Shown here piece after piece: positions 45,331 to 54,892 of a stretch of 64,000 nt of DNA. Each line of letters opens with the position of its first letter. The stretch's first letter is position 1. The notes under the pieces were generated by a model. That model did no database searches. It was given only the letters and a program-made list of their open reading frames with translations, and had not been told where the DNA came from. This DNA comes from Roseovarius sp. ZX-A-9 (GTDB lineage Bacteria > Pseudomonadota > Alphaproteobacteria > Rhodobacterales > Rhodobacteraceae), in assembly GCF_028369135.1 (NCBI RefSeq), contig NZ_JAPWHW010000003.1:62001-126000 (forward strand), given 5' to 3'. The translations under genes and the position numbers were made by a program.

Positions 45331-46968
45331 TCAGCGCAGGACCATCCCGTCGGGCCATTCCAGATCAGAGCCGAGCTGAATTTCGTATGTCTCGCCGGCC
45401 TCCAGGTCAAAGTTCCAAGCCAGAACACCTCGCTTGCCGTCCACGTCACTCTCGGACGGTTCAGGTTGCGCAGTCCATTCGATCTCCAGCTTTTCCTGTT
45501 CCGAATAGGGCACCCGGTCGAGCAGACGGACCGGCCAGGTCTCCTGCGTCAAATTCTCGACTTCGATCTTGACCTTTTCGCTCATATCGTTGGACCGGCT
45601 GATCACGCCTCGGTCGCCCTGCTTGCGGTCCAGAATGGTGCGCGTCAGACGCAACCCGTCAATCGGACCGAATGACAGGGTTTCCTCGGCACCCGCAGCG
45701 ATCATGGCAATCCCGCTCTGGCCTTGGTACGTGCCATCGAGATAGAAATTCGCCTCGTCCGAGCGGAGGATCAACTCGCCCATGTCATTGGTGAATTTCG
45801 CCATCAGAAATGCCGTGCTGTCTGCCAGCGGAACGGCCTGGGCAAACAGATCCACCTTGGTATCCAGCGTATCGAGCGCGAGGCGCACATTATCGGCACC
45901 GGTCGCGATACTCACTGGCGCAGGATAGGTATAGGTCACGGCCAGCCCGTCGAATTCGGCGGCTGCGGCGATGCGTTTCGGGCTGGGTTTGGCCAACATG
46001 CCGGCGGCGGATTCCTCTGCCATGACGATCGGCGCCGGGGCCACGTCCGCGGACAGATACTGATTTTCATCCTCTTCCTTGACGATCCAGCGCTGCTGGG
46101 GCCAGATATCGCTGGGCCGGGTCTGCTCGGAGGGGCGCACTGTCGACAGGCGCAGCGCGACATCGCGCCAGTTTTCACCGGTGGACTGCGCGACGAACGC
46201 GCCGCGTTCCAGCGTCAGTGTTCCGGTCGCGCGGTCAAGACGCAGATCGTAGACCGGGCGCCAGGCCGCGTCCGGCACGGTATAGGTCACGGTCATCGTG
46301 CCTTCCATCGGCGCATCGCCCGAAATGGCGACCGACAACAATGCGCGCGCCTCCGCTTCGGGGACCAGCGCGGCAAGCGCCGCTTCGGCCTTTTGCAACT
46401 CTTCCTTGAGGTCGCTCAGCGCACGGGATTCGGCATCGGCTCGTGACAGCGCGTCATGTGCTGCACGCTTGGCCGCCAGTGTTTCCTCGCCAATCAGCTG
46501 CAGCAGATCACGCAGTGCTGCCACATCGAGGGAGGCGACATTCTCACCCTCGCCAACCTGCTTGAGAAACGCTACGCGCGCTTCGGCCGCTTCGGCCTCG
46601 AGCCGGATTTCGCGCACCTTGCCCTGCCGGTCGCGCAACGCATCTTGCAAGCGCTCCACCTCGGCCTCGGCCGCGTCAATGGCCGCGTCCGTTTCCGGAT
46701 CGCGCGGCGGCACAAACCGGTTGCGGGCCGTCACGCCGCCCATCTCCGCGCCATCCACCCGGACACGAACGCTCGACAGCGGTGTGCGCAGCGGCATGTC
46801 GGTCAGGATCAGGTCATGCTGCCCGGCGGGTGCGGTGAATGGCACTTTCCGGGTGATGGTTGCGCCCTGCGGGTAGAGCGTAACGGCGCTCACATCGCTG
46901 TCGAGCGGGATATCCTCTGCCCAAAGGGCAGTCGGGAAAAGAGCGAGAACTAGGGGCCAGACGCGCAT
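45331..46968 (-). CDS. DUF4139 domain (mucoidy inhibitor A-like) protein
   Basis: The 545-residue protein has a signal peptide (MRVWPLVLALFPTALWA), an N-terminal DUF4140 segment (VSAVTLYPQGATITRKVPF), a long coiled coil (about residues 100-205) and the C-terminal DUF4139 beta-rich domain, with TMTVTYTVPDAAWRPVYDLRLD and the closing EIQLGSDLEWPDGM. This is the MuiA architecture; the biological role is not established. It is probably periplasmic. The gene stands alone, with a terminator behind it. Confidence 0.88.
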   Translation of the reverse strand: MRVWPLVLALFPTALWAEDIPLDSDVSAVTLYPQGATITRKVPFTAPAGQHDLILTDMPLRTPLSSVRVRVDGAEMGGVTARNRFVPPRDPETDAAIDAAEAEVERLQDALRDRQGKVREIRLEAEAAEARVAFLKQVGEGENVASLDVAALRDLLQLIGEETLAAKRAAHDALSRADAESRALSDLKEELQKAEAALAALVPEAEARALLSVAISGDAPMEGTMTVTYTVPDAAWRPVYDLRLDRATGTLTLERGAFVAQSTGENWRDVALRLSTVRPSEQTRPSDIWPQQRWIVKEEDENQYLSADVAPAPIVMAEESAAGMLAKPSPKRIAAAAEFDGLAVTYTYPAPVSIATGADNVRLALDTLDTKVDLFAQAVPLADSTAFLMAKFTNDMGELILRSDEANFYLDGTYQGQSGIAMIAAGAEETLSFGPIDGLRLTRTILDRKQGDRGVISRSNDMSEKVKIEVENLTQETWPVRLLDRVPYSEQEKLEIEWTAQPEPSESDVDGKRGVLAWNFDLEAGETYEIQLGSDLEWPDGMVLR

Positions 46969-47307
46969 GCGGGTTCCTCCATAAAGCCTGTTTTCAATCT
47001 TTGGCGGGTAGCCGCCATTTGCAAGCGGCAGTCCACCAGATACGCGGATTCACGCTATCTTAATCATGATCTGGCAAGATATGCGGCATGGAATTGTAAG
47101 GCTGGATACTGACGCTGCCGCCCGGAATGTTGGCGGGGCTTGGGGCCCTTGCGCGCCATATGCGGCGCATGCCCCTGCTAGGCGCTCGAACCTGGCCACA
47201 GGATCGCCACCTGGAAGGGCGGCTTTTCGAAAGAGCGCACCCGGATCCGGATGCGCCCGATCATTTCCCTGACAGCTTTGATGTGATCGCGCTGTCCCAA
47301 ACGGCAT
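46969..47307. other. Intergenic region between asd and the DUF4139 gene
   Basis: These 339 bases follow the asd stop and precede the DUF4139 gene. A plus-strand frame from 47127 reads through to 47363, but it runs antisense into the end of asd, has no ribosome binding site and no recognised family. The part near 46980-47100 probably holds the DUF4139 promoter. I call no gene. Confidence 0.45.
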
Positions 47308-48330
47308 TCAGCCCTTCTTCAGGACCCGGTTGCCCAGCGTCTCGGCGATCTGCACCGCGTTGAGTGCAGCACCCTTGCGCAGGTTATCGCTGACACACCA
47401 CAGGTTCAGGCCGTTCTCGACCGTGTTGTCCTGACGGATGCGGCTGATGAATGTGGCGAAATCACCGACACATTCCTTGGGCGTGACGTAGCCACCGCTT
47501 TCGCGCTTGTCGATCACCATGATGCCCGGTGCCTCGCGCAGGATGTCGCGCGCCTCGTCTTCGTCGAGGAACTCTTCAAACTCGATATTGATCGCCTCAG
47601 AATGCCCGACAAAGACCGGAACCCGCACGCAGGTCGCAGTCACCTTGATCGCCGGATCGACGATCTTGTGAGTTTCGGCGACCATCTTCCATTCTTCCTT
47701 GGTCGAGCCGTCTTCCATGAAGACGTCGATATGCGGGATGACGTTGAACGCGATTTCCTTCTGGAAGACCTTGGGAGGTACATCCTTGGTGGGGTTATAG
47801 ACTGCCTTGGTCTGCTCCCACAGTTCGTCCATGCCCTCCTTGCCTGCGCCGGAAACCGACTGGTAGGTCGACACGACGACGCGCTTGATCCGGGCGCGAT
47901 CATGCAACGGTTTCAGCGCCACGACCATCTGCGCGGTCGAGCAGTTGGGGTTGGCGATGATGTTTTTCTTGGCATAACCGTCGACGGCCTCGGGGTTCAC
48001 TTCCGGCACAACCAGCGGCACGTCCGGGTCGTAGCGGTAGAGCGACGAGTTGTCGATTACGATACATCCCGCAGCCGCGGCCTTTGGTGCATGGGTCTTG
48101 GTAGCGTCCGAGCCGATGGCAAACAGCGCAATGTCCCAGCCAGTGAAATCAAAGGCATCAAGGTCTTTTGTCTTCAAAGTTCGGTCGCCAAAGCTGACTT
48201 CCGTTCCCAGCGACCGACGCGACGCCAGCACGGCGATCTCATCGACCGGGAAATGGCGTTCGGCCAGGATGTTCAGCATTTCGCGGCCCACGTTACCCGT
48301 GGCCCCGACGACGACGATTTTGTACCCCAT
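47308..48330 (-). CDS. asd: Aspartate-semialdehyde dehydrogenase
   Basis: The 340-residue enzyme reduces aspartyl phosphate to aspartate-semialdehyde for lysine, threonine and methionine synthesis. The NADP motif is VVGATGNVGREML near the N-terminus, the catalytic cysteine is in NPNCSTAQMV (Cys130), and STYQSVSGAG is the conserved substrate segment. ATG 48330 with CGGAG twelve bases upstream gives the standard start MGYKIVVVGA. Its product feeds DapA (34934-35809). Confidence 0.97.
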   Translation of the reverse strand: MGYKIVVVGATGNVGREMLNILAERHFPVDEIAVLASRRSLGTEVSFGDRTLKTKDLDAFDFTGWDIALFAIGSDATKTHAPKAAAAGCIVIDNSSLYRYDPDVPLVVPEVNPEAVDGYAKKNIIANPNCSTAQMVVALKPLHDRARIKRVVVSTYQSVSGAGKEGMDELWEQTKAVYNPTKDVPPKVFQKEIAFNVIPHIDVFMEDGSTKEEWKMVAETHKIVDPAIKVTATCVRVPVFVGHSEAINIEFEEFLDEDEARDILREAPGIMVIDKRESGGYVTPKECVGDFATFISRIRQDNTVENGLNLWCVSDNLRKGAALNAVQIAETLGNRVLKKG

Positions 48331-48432
48331 GATGTCAACTCCGGAAGGGACTGTATGGAGTTGGCCTCTTAGACCCAAAGCCCCCGAGTGGAAAGGCCTT
48401 ACAACTAAGGCATTTCGCGAAAAACCTGAATC

Positions 48433-48454
48433 GTAGGCTTCACGAAAGGCCTAC
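48433..48454 (-). terminator. Weak stem-loop downstream of the MFS gene
   Basis: GTAGGC and GCCTAC pair around a ten-base loop 16 bases past the MFS stop. On the minus strand TTTTT follows some bases later. It is a modest candidate. Confidence 0.4.
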
Positions 48455-48469
48455 AGCATCCGAAAGGCG

Positions 48470-49645
48470 TCAGGGTTTGTAGTCGCGGCTGAACAGATAG
48501 ATCACCAGCCCGGCAAGGATGGCAAAGCCGAAAAACGCGAAAAGCGCGCTGTAGGCAGCCTGCGCACCGGCCCGCTCTGCCACCGCCGCATGCAACGGGC
48601 CCGATCCGAACTGCATCAAGCCGGCACCTCCGATCCCGAAGAGATTCATCAGCGTCACACCCCGCCCCGCCAGGTGCGGCGGAAAGAAGCTGCGCCCATG
48701 TGCCACCAGCAACGGGAAACTCGCGCCAAAGAGCCCGATCATGGCACAGAGCAGGATGGACAATCCCACCCCCTGCCCGACCAGCAGCGCCAAGGTTAAC
48801 GTCGCCACGCAACAAATGAGGTTTCCACCGAAACACACCCATTTTTGCGTCCCCAGGATCCGGTCAAGCGGACCGTAGAGGAACGTCCCCGCAGTCATCG
48901 CCACCCCCATCACCAGGCTCGCCTGCCCGACCTGCCCGATATCGAGCGCAAAGACGTCGCTCATGTAGGGGCCGATCCACAACCCGCGGATCGCAGCCAT
49001 AGGCGCATATCCCACGAACATCAGTGGAAAGATCGGCCAGAGCGCCCGCATCTTCAGCAGATCAAGGACCGAGCCCTGCGCACCGCCCTCCACTGGCTCC
49101 GGGTCACGCACGCTGACCGCGAGGCCCGCCGCCACCACGACCGAGATCGCCGCCAGCCCCCAGAGCGAGGCGCGCCAGCCGAAACTTTCGGCCGCCAGCG
49201 CCATCGGCCATGACGCCACCAGGTTGCCCAGCGACCCCACGCCCAGCATCACGGCGGCCAGCGTCGCGAACTGCGCCACCGGGAACTGCCGGGCAAAAAT
49301 GTAGTAGGATGCCATCAACACCGGTGAACAGCCCACGCCGATCAGCGCCATCGCCAGCGTCACATGTCCCGGCCCCGTCGCCAGCGCAAAGAGCGCCGCA
49401 CCGCCGCCACCGCCCAGCAACAGCAACGTCGCGGCCGTCCTCCGTGGCCCGATCCGGTCCAGCGCCCAGCCTATGGGCAGTTGCATCACCGCAAAGGTCA
49501 GGAACCAGATGCCAGAGGCAAAGGCGAGATCCTCTGGCGTGGTGCCGATATCACGCTCAAGAACGCCCCCCAGCACCGCCAGAAACGCACGAAAAAACTG
49601 GCTGAGCACATAGGCCAGACACAACATCAACAAACCGAAACGCAT
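48470..49645 (-). CDS. MFS transporter
   Basis: The 391-residue protein has about twelve hydrophobic helices in two halves. The family's loop between TM2 and TM3 reads GWALDRIGPRRTAA (GxLaDRxGrRr type), and the first helices begin LLMLCLAYVLSQFFRAFLAV. It resembles the nitrate/cyanate (NNP/CynX) type of major facilitators, but the substrate cannot be deduced. It ends about 140 bases from the asd start, on the same strand. Confidence 0.92.
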   Translation of the reverse strand: MRFGLLMLCLAYVLSQFFRAFLAVLGGVLERDIGTTPEDLAFASGIWFLTFAVMQLPIGWALDRIGPRRTAATLLLLGGGGGAALFALATGPGHVTLAMALIGVGCSPVLMASYYIFARQFPVAQFATLAAVMLGVGSLGNLVASWPMALAAESFGWRASLWGLAAISVVVAAGLAVSVRDPEPVEGGAQGSVLDLLKMRALWPIFPLMFVGYAPMAAIRGLWIGPYMSDVFALDIGQVGQASLVMGVAMTAGTFLYGPLDRILGTQKWVCFGGNLICCVATLTLALLVGQGVGLSILLCAMIGLFGASFPLLVAHGRSFFPPHLAGRGVTLMNLFGIGGAGLMQFGSGPLHAAVAERAGAQAAYSALFAFFGFAILAGLVIYLFSRDYKP

Positions 49646-49713
49646 TTTCCAGCTCCCATCGGACAGGCGCGCGGCGCACCTGAACAGTTCTTGGCCCCGA
49701 AGCGCCGATAGTT

Positions 49714-50640
49714 TCAGCCCGCGCGCGCCATCAGCGCATCCACATGGGCGGTGGCGCTGGCGGCAAGCGCCTTCAGGTCATACCCGCCTTCAAGGCTGGA
49801 CACGACACGCCCCCCGGCATGAACATCCGCAAGGTCGCATATCCTGCGCGTCGCCCAGGCAAAATCATCTTCCACCAGATCAAGCCCGGCCAGAGGATCG
49901 GCTCGATGCGCATCAAACCCCGCCGAGATGAAGACCATCTCGGGCGCAAAGGCATCCACCGCAGGCAACACCTGTCCCTCCATCACCTGCCGGAACGCCG
50001 TACTGCCCGCCCCTTCGGGCAGCGCCACGTTCACAACGTTGCCGTCACAGCCGGTCTCGCTTGGTTGTCCCGTGCCGGGAAAAAGCGGCATCTGATGGGT
50101 CGAACAGAACAGGATGCGCGGGTCGTCCTGGCACAGATCTTGCGTGCCGTTACCATGATGCACATCGAAATCGACGATAGCGACGCGGCCAAGGCCATGA
50201 TGCTCCAGCGCATGTTTCGCGGCAATCGCAACGTTGCCAAACAGGCAAAAGCCCATTGGCGTTGTCTTTTCCGCATGGTGCCCCGGCGGACGACACGCGA
50301 CAAAGGCGTTTCGCACGTCGCCGGCCATCACCATGTCTACCGCGTGCACCGCCCCGCCCACAGCGCGCAACGCCGCGGCAAGGGATCCGGGCGACATCGA
50401 CGTGTCCGCATCCAGCAGCACCAGGCCCGACGCCGGTGCCGCAGCGCGAATAGCGTCTATATGGGCTTTTGGATGAGCGCGCAGCAGATGTGCGTCCTCG
50501 GCCAGCGGCGCGTCAACCCGGACCAGAGACTTGCCCGCAAGCGCGGCCAGAACATGTTCGAGGCGGGCGACCTGCTCGGGGTGGCCCTGCGGGTTGATGT
50601 GTTGCAGGCAATCGGAATGAGTGATCAGGGCTGTAGGCAT
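49714..50640 (-). CDS. Histone deacetylase-family (acetylpolyamine amidohydrolase-like) protein
   Basis: The 308-residue protein is a bacterial class II HDAC-like zinc deacetylase. It contains RPPGHHAEKTTPMGFCLFGNVAIAA with the tandem histidines, the zinc ligands in VAIVDFDVHHGNGTQD (D..H), and FISAGFDAHRADPLAGL with the second Asp. Bacterial members remove acetyl groups from small amines such as acetylpolyamines or from proteins; the substrate is open. ATG 50640 gives the family start MPTALITH. It is divergent from the second MscS gene, 94 bases apart. Confidence 0.94.
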   Translation of the reverse strand: MPTALITHSDCLQHINPQGHPEQVARLEHVLAALAGKSLVRVDAPLAEDAHLLRAHPKAHIDAIRAAAPASGLVLLDADTSMSPGSLAAALRAVGGAVHAVDMVMAGDVRNAFVACRPPGHHAEKTTPMGFCLFGNVAIAAKHALEHHGLGRVAIVDFDVHHGNGTQDLCQDDPRILFCSTHQMPLFPGTGQPSETGCDGNVVNVALPEGAGSTAFRQVMEGQVLPAVDAFAPEMVFISAGFDAHRADPLAGLDLVEDDFAWATRRICDLADVHAGGRVVSSLEGGYDLKALAASATAHVDALMARAG

Positions 50641-50734
50641 CGCGCGCTCCGGTCCTTGTCGTAGGCACGCGGCATGTGACGCGAAACTTGCCCTACTGTC
50701 CAGAGCGGCCTTGCCCGCCCCCCCGGCTCGGGGC

Positions 50735-52165
50735 ATGCTGTCAGAAATGGCAAGCCAGGCGGATCAGACCAGCAGCACCGCAACCACCGCCGCCGAGGCG
50801 GTGGCACCAACGAAGCAGGCGCAGGATATCGCGCTGAGCCTCTGGGATCAGGCACATAATTTTGCACTCGGCCTGATGCGGCCCTGGAATGCCTATCAGG
50901 TCATCATCATCATCGGGCTGATCCTGGTCGCGCATATCCTGCGCGCGATCTTTGGGCCGCGCATCCGTGACTGGATGCGCACGCGCGAAGGCTGGCCGAA
51001 ATGGCGCATGCGGTTTCTGGTGATGGCACATCGCAGGCTGAGGCTGATTTTCTTTGTCCTGCTGAGCTGGCCGACCTACTGGATCATGCAGGAAGCCACC
51101 TGGCCCAGCCGATCCTACATCATTGGCATCGTCGCAAGCCTCGCGGTGGCGTGGCTACTCATCACGATCATCACACGGCTGATCGTAAACGGGTTCGTGC
51201 GCGGCCTGGTGCGGTACGCGGGATGGACCTGGGCCACGCTGATCATCCTCGGCCTGACCGGCGAGGCGCAGCAATTGCTCGACTCACTGGCGATCGAGGT
51301 TGGCGACACCCGGTATTCAGTGTGGCTGGTCGTGCAGGCGCTCTTTGTCCTCAGCGCGCTTCTCTTCGTGGCACGGCTGCTGTCCAAGACGGCCACCAGC
51401 CAGATACGCCAGAACAAGGAAATCTCGCCCTCCATGCAGGTTCTGGCGGTCAAGTTCCTGCAAGTCACGTTTTTCGGCGCGGCCTTCTTCATCGGGCTGA
51501 AAACCGTCGGCTTTGACCTCACCGGCCTCGCGGTCCTGTCCGGCGCCATTGGTGTCGGCCTCGGTTTCGGCCTGCAAAAGGTCGTCTCGAACCTGGTTTC
51601 AGGCATCATCATCCTGCTCGACAAGTCGATCAAACCCGGCGACGTGATCAGCCTGGGCGAGACGTTTGGCTGGATCGAGACGCTGGGCGCGCGCTACGCC
51701 TCTGTCGTCACCCGGGACGGCAAGGAATACCTGATCCCGAACGAAGATCTGATCACGGGTCAGGTGGTCAACTGGTCGCATTCCAACGAATTCGTACGGC
51801 TCGATATCTATTTTGGTACTGCCTACGGCGACGACCCGCATCTGGTGCGCAAGATCGCCATCGAGGCGGCCGCAGGGGTCGAACGCGTGCTCAAGATGAA
51901 AGCGCCGGTTTGCCATATCATCGGCTTCGGCGACAGTTCCGTGGATTACATCCTGCGGTTCTGGATCAAGGATCCCTCCGCCGGACTGACCAATATCCGC
52001 GGCAACGTCTTTCTGGCGCTGTGGGACGCGTTCGCAGCGCATGGCATCTCGATCCCCTTCCCGCAGCGCGAAGTGCGCATGCTGGACGGCGACCCGGCTG
52101 CAGAATCCGCCACGCCGCAACCCGCCCCGGACGACCCTCAGGTCGCCCCCAAGGACGCAGGCTGA
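50735..52165 (+). CDS. Mechanosensitive ion channel, MscS family (copy 2)
   Basis: The 476-residue protein has about six membrane helices, with the pore helix LSGAIGVGLGFGLQKVVSNLVSGIIILLD, then the beta-domain (IKPGDVISLGETFGWIETLGAR, YLIPNEDLITGQVVNW) and the alpha/beta vestibule domain. A proline/aspartate-rich tail (about 457-476) is extra. It is a paralogue of the 16480-17808 channel, with the same TM3 GLGFGLQK core, but differs in the sequence after the pore. ATG 50735 or ATG 50747 may be used; neither has a strong Shine-Dalgarno. Confidence 0.92.
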   Translation: MLSEMASQADQTSSTATTAAEAVAPTKQAQDIALSLWDQAHNFALGLMRPWNAYQVIIIIGLILVAHILRAIFGPRIRDWMRTREGWPKWRMRFLVMAHRRLRLIFFVLLSWPTYWIMQEATWPSRSYIIGIVASLAVAWLLITIITRLIVNGFVRGLVRYAGWTWATLIILGLTGEAQQLLDSLAIEVGDTRYSVWLVVQALFVLSALLFVARLLSKTATSQIRQNKEISPSMQVLAVKFLQVTFFGAAFFIGLKTVGFDLTGLAVLSGAIGVGLGFGLQKVVSNLVSGIIILLDKSIKPGDVISLGETFGWIETLGARYASVVTRDGKEYLIPNEDLITGQVVNWSHSNEFVRLDIYFGTAYGDDPHLVRKIAIEAAAGVERVLKMKAPVCHIIGFGDSSVDYILRFWIKDPSAGLTNIRGNVFLALWDAFAAHGISIPFPQREVRMLDGDPAAESATPQPAPDDPQVAPKDAG

Positions 52166-52287
52166 CAAAATTACCTCATCTATCAGCAATTTACCGCCCG
52201 CCTGCCCCCCGCTTTATTGAATTTGCCCCCTTGCACTGTTAGTTTCGATCCATGTCCGGCACCGGGGCATTTGACGGTGCGCTGGAG

Positions 52288-52293
52288 AGGAGG
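52288..52293 (+). promoter_or_regulatory. Shine-Dalgarno AGGAGG that points to a CTG start for rsfS
   Basis: A perfect AGGAGG is followed eight bases later by CTG 52302, in frame with the RsfS domain. No ATG, GTG or TTG in that frame lies within useful distance. Confidence 0.6.
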
Positions 52294-52301
52294 ACACTGT
52301 C

Positions 52302-52724
52302 CTGTCTTTTACGACTGACGCGGCCCACACCGCTGACCGGGCGACGCACATCGCGCACCCCGAACCGAGCGCTTCAAGCGAAGAGCAGCTTGCGCGCATC
52401 TTATCCTCGCTGACCGAAGACAAGGCCGAAGATATCGTGCAGATTGATCTGCGCGGCAAATCGGCTATTGGCGATTACATGGTGATCTGCACAGGCAGAT
52501 CGTCGCGCCAAGTCGCGTCCATTGCCACGAAGCTGGTGGACAAGCTCAAGACCGAGCTGAACCGCCCTTCGCGGATCGAGGGCAAGGATGCCGGTGACTG
52601 GGTACTGATCGACACCGGAGATGTCATCGTGCACGTATTCCGGCCCGAAGTGCGCGAGTTCTACCAGCTGGAGAAGATGTGGATGCCTGCGGACCAACAG
52701 GCTCTCACAGCTCAGCCCAGCTGA
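52302..52724 (+). CDS. rsfS: Ribosomal silencing factor RsfS
   Basis: The 140-residue protein is RsfS, which binds ribosomal protein uL14 and blocks subunit joining under starvation. Diagnostic text: SLTEDKAEDIVQIDLRGKSA, IGDYMVICTGRSSRQVASIA, AGDWVLIDTGDVIVHVFRPEVREFY (quoted in pieces) and YQLEKMW. The first usual start codon in frame is GTG 52437, but this would remove the first helix and strand of the domain; the sequence from 52302 keeps them, and AGGAGG sits eight bases before CTG 52302. I therefore infer a CTG start. It abuts rlmH with no gap. Confidence 0.85.
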   Translation: MSFTTDAAHTADRATHIAHPEPSASSEEQLARILSSLTEDKAEDIVQIDLRGKSAIGDYMVICTGRSSRQVASIATKLVDKLKTELNRPSRIEGKDAGDWVLIDTGDVIVHVFRPEVREFYQLEKMWMPADQQALTAQPS

Positions 52725-53195
52725 ATGCGCGTCCATATCTGCGCTGTCGGCCGCCTGCGCCGGGGGGCCGAACGCGCGCTACTGGATGACTACATCACCC
52801 GTTTCGACCGGACCGGGCGGGCGCTCTCGCTGGGGCCGCTGGTCGAACATGAGGTCGACGACCGCAAGGGCGGCGGCATGGCCGCCGAGGCGCAACTGCT
52901 GGAACGCGCGCTGCCACAGGACGCAATCCGCGTGATGCTGGACGAGCGCGGCACAGTGCTCAGCTCTCCTCGTTTCGCCAGCCGCCTGGCCGATTGGCGC
53001 GATGATGGTGCGTCCGATCTGGCCTTCGTCATCGGCGGCGCGGACGGGATAGACCCTGCCTTGCGCGAAACTGCGCAGATGTCGCTCTCCTTCGGCCAGA
53101 TGGTGTGGCCGCATATGCTGGCCCGCGCGATGCTGGCCGAACAGCTCTACCGCGCCGCGACGATCCTCGCCGGCACACCCTATCACCGGGCCTGA
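52725..53195 (+). CDS. rlmH: 23S rRNA pseudouridine-1915 N3-methyltransferase
   Basis: The 156-residue SPOUT methyltransferase methylates m3-psi 1915 in helix 69 of 23S rRNA. It shows the family N-terminus MRVHICAVGRLRRG, the SAM-knot VIGGADGIDPALRETA, and the C-terminal MVWPHMLARAMLAEQLYRA, TILAGTPYHR. It begins at the base after the rsfS stop; the rsfS-rlmH pair is widespread. A copy of the short element described in findings lies just after its stop in reverse orientation. Confidence 0.96.
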   Translation: MRVHICAVGRLRRGAERALLDDYITRFDRTGRALSLGPLVEHEVDDRKGGGMAAEAQLLERALPQDAIRVMLDERGTVLSSPRFASRLADWRDDGASDLAFVIGGADGIDPALRETAQMSLSFGQMVWPHMLARAMLAEQLYRAATILAGTPYHRA

Positions 53196-53374
53196 CCAGC
53201 CCCTTCATTTTGCCCAAAATACTCATAGCCGCCGCCCGCGGAAATTTCCCGCCCGCCGTTACCGCAAACAACATTCCCCCTACCCGTCACATTGGATAGT
53301 AAGGGCGAAAGCAAGGCGGTCGCCGCTTTGCCCGCGTCAAACAGAACGCACAAGAATTGAGGCAGGAGACCCCG

Positions 53375-54892
53375 ATGAGCACACCCAAACCGGTGGTTCT
53401 ATGTATTCTGGACGGCTGGGGCCTCTCCGAGGATACCACCGCCAACGCCCCCGCACTGGCCAAAACCCCGCGTTTCGACGCGCTGATGGCCACCTGCCCG
53501 CATTCCACGCTGATCACCCACGGGCCGGATGTCGGCCTGCCCCCCGGCCAGATGGGCAACTCCGAAGTCGGCCACATGAATATCGGCGCAGGCCGGGTGG
53601 TCGAGATGGATCTCCGCCGCATCGACCGCGCCATCGAAACCGGGACATTCGCCAGCCTGCCCGGCATCCTGCGGTTTGTTGAGGCGGTTCGTGCGACCGG
53701 TGGCACGGCGCATCTGCTGGGCGTGCTGTCGGATGGCGGCGTGCACAGCCACCTTGATCACATGATCGCCACCGCGCGGGCGCTGACAGATCACGGCCTG
53801 CGCGTCGCGATCCACGCCTTTACCGATGGGCGCGACGTGGCGCAGGTTTCGGCCAAGACCTACCTGGAAGAGCTGCGCAGCGCCCTGCCCCCCGGCGCGT
53901 TCATCGCCACTGTTTCGGGGCGCTACTACGCGATGGACCGCGACAACCGCTGGGAGCGCGTCGAACTGGCTTATCAGGCGCTGGCGCAGGCGCGCGGCTA
54001 TACCGCCGATTCTGCGGGCGAAGCCATTGATGAGGCTTACGGCAAGGGGCGCACGGACGAATTCATCAAGCCCCGCGTTCTGGGCGACTATGCAGGGATG
54101 AAGGACGGTGACGGCATCTTGTGCCTGAATTTCCGCGCAGACCGCGCGCGAGAGATCCTCGCCGCCTTTGCCGACCCCGCCTTCGATCATTTCGACACCG
54201 GCACGCGGCCGAAATTTGCGATTGTCAGCGGCTTTACCGAATACTCGCGCCGCCACGCGGAATACATGGACTGCATTTTTCCCGACGAGCAGCCAGAAAA
54301 CACACTGGGCGCTTGGGTCGCGAAAAAAGGCCGGAGCCAGTTCCATCTGGCGGAGACTGAAAAGTACCCGCATGTCACGTTTTTCCTCAATGGCGGCAAG
54401 GAAGCGCCGGAACCGGGCGAAGACCGCTACATGGCATCCTCGCCCCGCGTTGCGACCTATGATCTTCAACCTGAAATGTCGGCCCCCGAAGTGACGGACC
54501 ATCTGGTTGCCGCGATCGAAAAACGTTACGATCTGATCGTGGTGAATTACGCAAACCCTGACATGGTCGGACATACCGGCGATCTGGATGCGGCCATCGC
54601 AGCCTGCGAAGCCGTCGATACCGGGCTGGGCCGCGCACTGGACGCGCTTCGCGCTGTGGGCGGCGCGATGATCGTGACCGCCGATCACGGCAATTGCGAG
54701 GTCATGGTCGATCCCGAAACCGGCAAGCCGCACACCGCACACACCACCAACCCCGTGCCGGTGATTCTGGTCGATGGGCCGCCAAACGCGACGCTGAGGT
54801 CGGGCCGCCTGGCCGATCTCGCACCGACGCTGCTGGCGCTGATGGACCTCGACCAACCACCTCAGATGACCGGCAAGAGCCTCTTGGCATGA
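53375..54892 (+). CDS. gpmI: 2,3-bisphosphoglycerate-independent phosphoglycerate mutase
   Basis: The 505-residue manganese enzyme interconverts 3- and 2-phosphoglycerate in glycolysis and gluconeogenesis. It has LCILDGWGLSEDTTANAP with the metal-binding Asp, the catalytic serine in QMGNSEVGHMNIG (Ser63), HAFTDGRDV, NFRADRAREI and the late metal site TADHGNCE. ATG 53375 with GGAG upstream is preferred over TTG 53357. The stop overlaps the next start by three bases. Confidence 0.97.
   Translation: MSTPKPVVLCILDGWGLSEDTTANAPALAKTPRFDALMATCPHSTLITHGPDVGLPPGQMGNSEVGHMNIGAGRVVEMDLRRIDRAIETGTFASLPGILRFVEAVRATGGTAHLLGVLSDGGVHSHLDHMIATARALTDHGLRVAIHAFTDGRDVAQVSAKTYLEELRSALPPGAFIATVSGRYYAMDRDNRWERVELAYQALAQARGYTADSAGEAIDEAYGKGRTDEFIKPRVLGDYAGMKDGDGILCLNFRADRAREILAAFADPAFDHFDTGTRPKFAIVSGFTEYSRRHAEYMDCIFPDEQPENTLGAWVAKKGRSQFHLAETEKYPHVTFFLNGGKEAPEPGEDRYMASSPRVATYDLQPEMSAPEVTDHLVAAIEKRYDLIVVNYANPDMVGHTGDLDAAIAACEAVDTGLGRALDALRAVGGAMIVTADHGNCEVMVDPETGKPHTAHTTNPVPVILVDGPPNATLRSGRLADLAPTLLALMDLDQPPQMTGKSLLA

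Noticed and set aside
47127-47363. Plus-strand frame after the DUF4139 gene, possibly a gene
   Set aside because: It lacks a ribosome binding site, overlaps the end of asd in antisense and shows no known motif.
16480-52165. The two MscS genes as a recent duplication
   Set aside because: Only the pore-helix core is nearly the same. The N-terminal helices and beta-domains differ strongly, so they are ancient paralogues and not a recent repeat.
52437-52724. GTG 52437 as the start of RsfS
   Set aside because: It would cut away the conserved first part of the domain (the DKAEDIV region), and it has no Shine-Dalgarno, whereas CTG 52302 has a perfect one.
53399-54856. A 485-codon minus-strand open frame
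   Set aside because: It is antisense to gpmI, whose catalytic motifs are complete. No family is seen in the minus-strand product.
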